NCBI RefSeq assembly: GCF_002215215.1
Contig: NZ_CP018632.1
Location: 5,390,501-5,454,500 of the forward strand
Direction of reading: 5' to 3'
Source: Granulosicoccus antarcticus IMCC3135
GTDB taxonomy: Bacteria > Pseudomonadota > Gammaproteobacteria > Granulosicoccales > Granulosicoccaceae
Length of the DNA: 64,000 bases
Within the stretch, counting starts at the first letter, position 1. Each line of letters starts with the position of its first letter. A model generated the notes under the pieces. It was not told the origin of the DNA. It saw nothing but the letters and a program-made list of their open reading frames with translations, and did not search any database. Of this stretch, positions 59,379-64,000 are shown one piece after another. The position numbers were made by a program, and so were the translations under genes.

Positions 59379-60947
59379 TCAGATCATTTTGGACTTCATG
59401 GCCTCCGCAATATAGTCAGCTTGACGAATGGCCAGGCTGACAATGGTTAACGTCGGGTTCTCGGCCGCTCCTGTGGTGAACTGACTACCATCAGAGACAA
59501 ACAGATTGTCAATGTCATGAGCTTGCCCGAACTTGTTGACGACACCCAGCGAGGCATCTGCACTCATGCGGTTTGTTCCCATGTTATGAGTGGAAGGATA
59601 CGGTGGCGTGGGATATGTCTGAGTTGCACCCACTGAGTCATACAGCTCCATCCCCTTCTTATACGCATAGTTGCGCATCGCAATGTCGTTGGGGTGGTCG
59701 TCGAAATGGACATTGGCTACCGGCATACCAAACTGATCCTTTGCATCAGACAAGGTAATACCGTTGGTTTCCTGCGGCATATCTTCACCAACGAGCCACA
59801 TGCCTGCCATATTCTCGTACCCATCCATGGCAGCGGTGAACTCCCGTCCCCATCCGCCCGGATTCAGAAAAGCTGCCATGAAAGGCACACCCAGTGACAA
59901 TGTCTCCATCTCGAAGCCCCCGACAAACCCGCGACTGGGGTCCAGACGGGCTTCATCGGAAATGATACCGGCCATCGTGGTACCACGATACATATGTACC
60001 GGCTCTTCAAACACGCCATAGACCGAACCGGTCATGTGACGCATATAGTTCTTACCAACCTGCCCCGACGAGTTAGCCAGACCGTCCGGAAACATGGAGG
60101 AGGAAGAATTAAGCAGAATTCTCGGGCTCTCTATCGAATTGCCCGCGACACAGACTACCCGTGCTTTCTGCAACTGTTGATTGCCATCGGCATCCTGATA
60201 CAGAACACCACTGACTTTACCCTTGTCATCGTGTTCTATTTTGAGCACATGCGCCTGCTCACGGACTTCAAGTTTGCCAGTCGCCTCACCCTTGGGAATT
60301 TCAGTATAGGCAGTTGACCACTTCGCCCCCATTTTACAACCCTGGAAACAGAACCCCAGCTGCCGACAAGAACCGCGATCATCACGTGGCTGTGAATTGA
60401 TAGCCATACGTCCTGAGTGGCACTCCTTGTAACCCAGTTTGTCTGCCCCAGCCTTCATGACCTTGAAATTATTATTACCCGGCAATCCGGGGATATCGTT
60501 GGTACGCGTGACCCCCATCTTGTCTTCAGCTTTGGCATAGTAGGGCTCTAACTCCTTCAGAGTCACAGGCCAGTCAAGAAGATTGGCGCCGGGAACATCG
60601 CCATATTCTGTCTTGGCACGAAATTCATGATCCTGAATACGCAGAGAAGCACCTGCCCAGTGTACGGTAGAACCACCGACCGCTTTCACGATCCAGGCTG
60701 GCAGGTTGGGAAAATCCTTCGCGACTCGCCAATCGCCCGAAGTAGTCCGCATGTCTGTCCAGGCAAGCTGCCCGAAGCTTGCCCATTCATCATTCAGGTA
60801 GTCGGCAGGCAGGTGTCTGGCACCGGCTTCCAGAGCAACAACGTCAATGCCCTTCTGGGCCAATTCATTTGCCAGTGTGCCGCCACCTGCACCGGTGCCG
60901 ATGATAACAACCACACTGTCATCATTTAAATCATAGGGAGCTGCCAT
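59379..60947 (-). CDS. GMC family FAD-dependent oxidoreductase
   Basis: The 522-residue flavoprotein opens with the FAD motif VVIIGTGAGGGTLANELAQK and has KAVGGSTVHWAGASLR. It closes with the active-site region HNMGTNRMSADASLGVV and LFVSDGSQFTTGAAENPTLT. It resembles the large subunit of gluconate 2-dehydrogenase-type periplasmic alcohol/sugar dehydrogenases. It has no signal of its own; the Tat-signal small subunit encoded 98 bp upstream could carry it out as a complex. An alcohol made by the adjacent monooxygenase is a possible substrate (inference). Confidence 0.9.
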   Translation of the reverse strand: MAAPYDLNDDSVVVIIGTGAGGGTLANELAQKGIDVVALEAGARHLPADYLNDEWASFGQLAWTDMRTTSGDWRVAKDFPNLPAWIVKAVGGSTVHWAGASLRIQDHEFRAKTEYGDVPGANLLDWPVTLKELEPYYAKAEDKMGVTRTNDIPGLPGNNNFKVMKAGADKLGYKECHSGRMAINSQPRDDRGSCRQLGFCFQGCKMGAKWSTAYTEIPKGEATGKLEVREQAHVLKIEHDDKGKVSGVLYQDADGNQQLQKARVVCVAGNSIESPRILLNSSSSMFPDGLANSSGQVGKNYMRHMTGSVYGVFEEPVHMYRGTTMAGIISDEARLDPSRGFVGGFEMETLSLGVPFMAAFLNPGGWGREFTAAMDGYENMAGMWLVGEDMPQETNGITLSDAKDQFGMPVANVHFDDHPNDIAMRNYAYKKGMELYDSVGATQTYPTPPYPSTHNMGTNRMSADASLGVVNKFGQAHDIDNLFVSDGSQFTTGAAENPTLTIVSLAIRQADYIAEAMKSKMI

Positions 60948-61045
60948 GTTTTTGTTCTCTTTGTCTGTTTAGAATTTGGAACCGTGTATCGCCAGAAGCC
61001 TCGCGATTGAAATCAATGATTACTGTGCCTGAGCAACTACCCTCA

Positions 61046-61624
61046 TCAAAGCCAGTTAACATCATCAAATCCACGTTCCAGGTATCCACCTTTTTCAAAT
61101 GAAGACCCCTCATAGCCCAAAATAGACCAGACCTCATGTTGGTTGTACAGACTCACTACAAGCCCACCCCTCACAGTTTGAAAAAAACCTTCCTGTTCCA
61201 TTGTTTTAAGAATGGCAACCCGGTCAATTTCCCAACCGGTACCTACATAAGACCCATGCCCATTCGCCTTCGCCATTTCATCCAGACTCGCGATGCCTGC
61301 CTCAATCATTGCCTTGTAGTCGGCATCTTCTTCGGCTTTTTCTTCATGCCCCTTTACAGCTATCGCGTAGAGTTCATCACCAAATCTGTCGTGAGGATAG
61401 ATGTCTCGCGCCATCTGCACCAGCGTTGCCATTACTTCGGGCGATAACGTTTTTGTTTCCAGTGCCCAGGCGGCATTACCAGCGGCAAGAAATCCGTTAC
61501 CAACCATCAAACCAGCACCAATTCCAACCCCTCGTTTCAAAAGCTGACGGCGGGTCATCTTTCCTGCAACAGGTGCTTTGTTACGTACAAACTCAATAGT
61601 TTTAATATTGGATATATCAACCAT
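61046..61624 (-). CDS. Tat-exported gluconate 2-dehydrogenase subunit 3-like protein
   Basis: The 192-residue protein has a twin-arginine signal (MTRRQLLKRGVGIGAGLMVG, then GNAAWA) about 30 residues in. The small-subunit domain follows: LVQMARDIYPHDRFGDELYA and SLYNQHEVWSILGYEGSSFE. The ATG at 61624 is preceded by GGAGGAG. Small subunits of this family escort and stabilise the GMC-type catalytic subunit, encoded directly downstream. Confidence 0.88.
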   Translation of the reverse strand: MVDISNIKTIEFVRNKAPVAGKMTRRQLLKRGVGIGAGLMVGNGFLAAGNAAWALETKTLSPEVMATLVQMARDIYPHDRFGDELYAIAVKGHEEKAEEDADYKAMIEAGIASLDEMAKANGHGSYVGTGWEIDRVAILKTMEQEGFFQTVRGGLVVSLYNQHEVWSILGYEGSSFEKGGYLERGFDDVNWL

Positions 61625-61729
61625 TTTCACTCCTCCAGACTCCATTAGTGCTTAGGGCTCGTAAAATACTCAATCAGCCCTTACCTGCTTGAAACGACAG
61701 TGACGTTACAAGCCCTTCAATTCCTACCG

Positions 61730-61759
61730 GAAAATGAGCGTAAGCGCAAGCCTTACGCT
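61730..61759 (-). terminator. Intrinsic terminator after the chaperonin gene
   Basis: On the minus strand AGCGTAAG pairs with CTTACGCT (8 bp, 7-base loop; bases 61737-61759) and is followed by CATTTT. It lies about 33 bases past the chaperonin stop and separates the monooxygenase/chaperonin genes from the dehydrogenase pair. Confidence 0.65.
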
Positions 61760-61791
61760 ATTGCTCACTTCAACAGATCCTGATATTAAAA

Positions 61792-63429
61792 TCAGGGACG
61801 CCCCAGAAGCTCAGCCCCACCACCAAGGGCCGGACCTGCAGTAGGATCAGCCTCGCCTTCAGCCAGATCAGCTATCAACGTCTCTGTCGTCAGGATAAGT
61901 GTTGCAACAGAAGCCGCATTGACCAGCGCACTAGTGGTCACTCTCACAGGGTCGATAATTCCGGCCTTGAACATATCGTTGTATTCGCCAATGGATGCGT
62001 CATAGCCTCGCCCTGAATTCGACGCCAGAACATCTGCTTTCACCGCATCGGCATCGGCACCGGCATTGAATGCGATTCTTTCCAATGGCCGTGTCAGCAC
62101 GGAACACAGTAGTTCTATCCCTGTACGTACATCGCCTTCATTGTCTGCACTTACCTCTTCCAGTTTATGACCAATCTGTGCCAGGGCAGTACCACCACCG
62201 GCAACAACGCCATCCTCCGCAGCTGCTTGCACGGCACACAGCGAATCTTCGATCAATTGGATCTTGCGCTTCTGCTCTACTGGCGTGAACCCACCGACAC
62301 TGATGACCGCCATGCCACCCGATAGTTTGGAGAGTCTCTCTCGTAATTTGTCCTGGTTGATATTGGGAGGCGAAGCATCATGCTGACGCTGGACTTGCGC
62401 TTTTCTTGCCTTGATCGCAGCACTGTCGCCATTGCCACGAACAATACTGGTAAACGAGGAGCTGGCGATGACTCTTTCGGCACCACCCAGTTGCTTCAAA
62501 GTAATGTTGTCGATGGTCTTGCCCAGATCACGCGCCACGACCTCTCCCCCTGTCAGGATGGCCAGATCATCCATCATGGCGGTGCGCCAATGCCCGTATT
62601 CTGGTGGATGAACAATCAAGTATTTTCCGACACCATCATCGTCCATTAAAGAGACAACTACCGAGGGTGCAATTTCTTCGGCAATGATCAAGAGCGGACG
62701 ACCTTCGCCCTGGGCAATCTCCCGTGCCTTGGCCAGATGGCTCGGATCAAGAATCTTGTGATCCGTCATGAGAATGAGTGGGTTCTCAAGCACCGCTTCC
62801 ATCTTCTCTTCATTGGTCACCATATGGTGGGAAAGGTAGCCTCGTTCAAACGACATACCCTCGACGACATCAAGCGTGGTGTTGACAGTCACCGAGTAAT
62901 CCGCACTAATGACCCCCTCCTTGCCCACTCGATGATAGGCCTCCGCCACCATGGCACCCAGCTTTGGATCTGTTGCAGCTACGGTAGCAACAGCAGTCAG
63001 ATACTCAGGGTGCTCATCGCAGCTGCGCGCGCTCTGCAAAAGCTCGTCAACGACAAGCTGTACGGCAATATCGATGCCTTTACATAGATCTACCGGCCTG
63101 ACTTTCCCGTCATTGATGTTCACGCCTTTTTGAATCAGTGCATTTGCCAATACCATGGCCGTCGTCGTGCCATCACCAGCCACCTCATTTGTCTGCATAG
63201 AGACTTCCCTGACAACTTGTGCCCCCATGTTCTCGAATCGGTCTGACAATTCAATCTCGCCAGCAATCGAGACACCGTCACGGGTCACAATGGGAGTACC
63301 TATCGGGCGGTCTACCATTGCATTGAGTCCTTTGGGCCCAAGCGTTGGTTCGACAGACGCTGCCAGTTGTGCGACCCCTTTTGCAAGAGCACGCCGTGCG
63401 TCGGAGCCGTGGAGAAGTAGCTTTGCCAT
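61792..63429 (-). CDS. Divergent GroEL-type chaperonin linked to a di-iron monooxygenase
   Basis: The 545-residue group I chaperonin keeps the ATP site (PTLGPKG, VAGDGTTTAMVLAN, IQLIEDSLCAVQAA with the catalytic Asp, VAGGGTAL). It departs from housekeeping GroEL in the apical domain (GYLSHHMVTNEEKMEAVLEN, HPPEYGHWRTAMMDDLAILT). It lacks the C-terminal GGM repeat, ending GGGAELLGRP. No groES lies in the window. It is 227 bp downstream of a MmoB/DmpM coupling gene. In Mycobacterium a GroEL-like protein (MimG) encoded with propane/phenol monooxygenase is needed to fold the hydroxylase, and the same role fits here. The start is the ATG at 63429 or a TTG at 63438. Confidence 0.9.
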   Translation of the reverse strand: MAKLLLHGSDARRALAKGVAQLAASVEPTLGPKGLNAMVDRPIGTPIVTRDGVSIAGEIELSDRFENMGAQVVREVSMQTNEVAGDGTTTAMVLANALIQKGVNINDGKVRPVDLCKGIDIAVQLVVDELLQSARSCDEHPEYLTAVATVAATDPKLGAMVAEAYHRVGKEGVISADYSVTVNTTLDVVEGMSFERGYLSHHMVTNEEKMEAVLENPLILMTDHKILDPSHLAKAREIAQGEGRPLLIIAEEIAPSVVVSLMDDDGVGKYLIVHPPEYGHWRTAMMDDLAILTGGEVVARDLGKTIDNITLKQLGGAERVIASSSFTSIVRGNGDSAAIKARKAQVQRQHDASPPNINQDKLRERLSKLSGGMAVISVGGFTPVEQKRKIQLIEDSLCAVQAAAEDGVVAGGGTALAQIGHKLEEVSADNEGDVRTGIELLCSVLTRPLERIAFNAGADADAVKADVLASNSGRGYDASIGEYNDMFKAGIIDPVRVTTSALVNAASVATLILTTETLIADLAEGEADPTAGPALGGGAELLGRP

Positions 63430-63656
63430 AAAATTCAATTGTCCTTGAAGTAGCTGGAACGATCTGGCAGTTCCTGGATTCAGAGGCTGGCCTATTGACC
63501 GGATTCCCTGATATGAAGATAGAGTAAAACGCCTTCTGCAGAGCGACTCACCTTGAACACTCTTGCCGAGTTAAATAACAAGGCTGTCCCCCTACAGAAG
63601 GTTTGACTCGGACTGATAATCCGACGTCGTTTTTCAGACCTGAAGCTGTCAGAGAA

Positions 63657-63980
63657 TCACTCGATATACTCGAACATATCCTCCATGTTTCCATAGAGAA
63701 TGATGGTGTTCTCATCAACGCGGACCATGCGCCCATAGTGAGTGGACGTATTTACTTCAAAGATCTCCGCCGTCATTTCCCGACCCAGAAACTCACCGAT
63801 CTCATCCATCTTGAATACCAGCTTGCCTTCACCATCCACGCGTATGGTGGCCGGGTTATGAGTCACGGTTACCGCAGGGTCCTCGTCCATGAACTCGGCA
63901 ATGGCACGGGCCTCCACGGAATCATTCATTGTCACACCACATTGGTGTGAGATGGTTTGATCGAACTTGATGTCTTTCAT
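63657..63980 (-). CDS. MmoB/DmpM family monooxygenase coupling protein, MimD/PrmD-like
   Basis: The 107-residue regulatory protein belongs to a soluble di-iron (multicomponent) monooxygenase. Diagnostic stretches are HQCGVTMNDSVEARAIAEFM, ATIRVDGEGKLVF and STHYGRMVRVDENTIILYGN followed by EDMFEYIE. This is closest in pattern to the coupling proteins of propane/phenol monooxygenases, where STHYGRMV is strongly conserved. It binds the hydroxylase and tunes electron transfer and substrate access. It starts at an ATG at 63980; ATGA there could overlap an upstream stop. The hydroxylase and reductase genes would be beyond the window edge. Confidence 0.88.
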   Translation of the reverse strand: MKDIKFDQTISHQCGVTMNDSVEARAIAEFMDEDPAVTVTHNPATIRVDGEGKLVFKMDEIGEFLGREMTAEIFEVNTSTHYGRMVRVDENTIILYGNMEDMFEYIE

Positions 63981-64000
63981 CGACTTGAAGACATTCTGAT

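Noticed and set aside
63439-63656. Possible sigma-54 promoter or extra gene between the coupling protein and chaperonin genes
   Set aside because: No GG-N10-GC pattern or plausible reading frame could be identified with confidence.

Overview
The window looks like a chromosomal segment of a heterotrophic gammaproteobacterium. It carries the outer-membrane assembly pair TamA/TamB, KDO-8-phosphate synthase (so a lipopolysaccharide outer membrane), glutathione-dependent formaldehyde detoxification, and a block (rnhB-dnaE-accA-tilS-pyrG-kdsA-eno-ftsB-ispD-ispF) whose order is typical of gammaproteobacteria. The genus cannot be named from sequence reading alone. I saw no tRNA, rRNA, CRISPR array or transposase.

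Layout. 1-8.2 kb: a truncated VIT/VWA protein faces a TetR-type regulator across a region with three copies of a near-palindromic operator, followed by tamB and tamA on the minus strand. 8.5-13.8 kb: an Upf1-like SF1 helicase with a translationally coupled small partner, then divergent sppA. 13.9-24.9 kb: accessory genes, namely a 2OG-Fe(II) oxygenase, small lipoproteins, a MarR/Bcr efflux pair, a LysR/QorB pair with a palindrome between them, an alpha/beta hydrolase and a ThrE-type exporter. Relics also lie here (a Cache domain and a chemotaxis receptor). 24.9-30.9 kb: a PiT phosphate transporter, a Gfo/Idh/MocA pseudogene with a large internal deletion, the formaldehyde operon frmA-frmB, and selO with a strong hairpin in its leader. 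31-45 kb: the conserved housekeeping block, all minus strand and mostly overlapping. 45-55 kb: a shortened Asp/Glu-racemase-like gene, a Ca2+/Na+ antiporter, a DUF1989 protein, a MoxR/CoxE pair, an M20 peptidase, a fructosamine-kinase-like protein, a histidine phosphatase, a CDGSH protein and a CaiB/BaiF CoA-transferase.

Two regions at the right are the most unusual. At 55.2-59.1 kb a signal-less, metallopeptidase-like protein is followed by three tandem lipoprotein genes with an exact 748-bp period; copies 2 and 3 are nearly identical, while copy 1 differs mainly in one central block. The cassette is bracketed by the intact caiB-like gene and a 133-bp scrambled remnant of the same gene. The layout resembles a toxin with amplified immunity genes, but that function is inference. 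At 59.4-64 kb the minus strand carries a MmoB/DmpM coupling protein most like those of propane/phenol-type soluble di-iron monooxygenases, and a divergent GroEL without the GGM tail. A hairpin terminator, a Tat-exported small dehydrogenase subunit and a GMC dehydrogenase follow. The hydroxylase genes should lie just beyond base 64000.

Gene erosion recurs: a Cache protein, a chemotaxis receptor, a Gfo/Idh oxidoreductase and the caiB copy are deletion products, and the racemase-like gene may be another.
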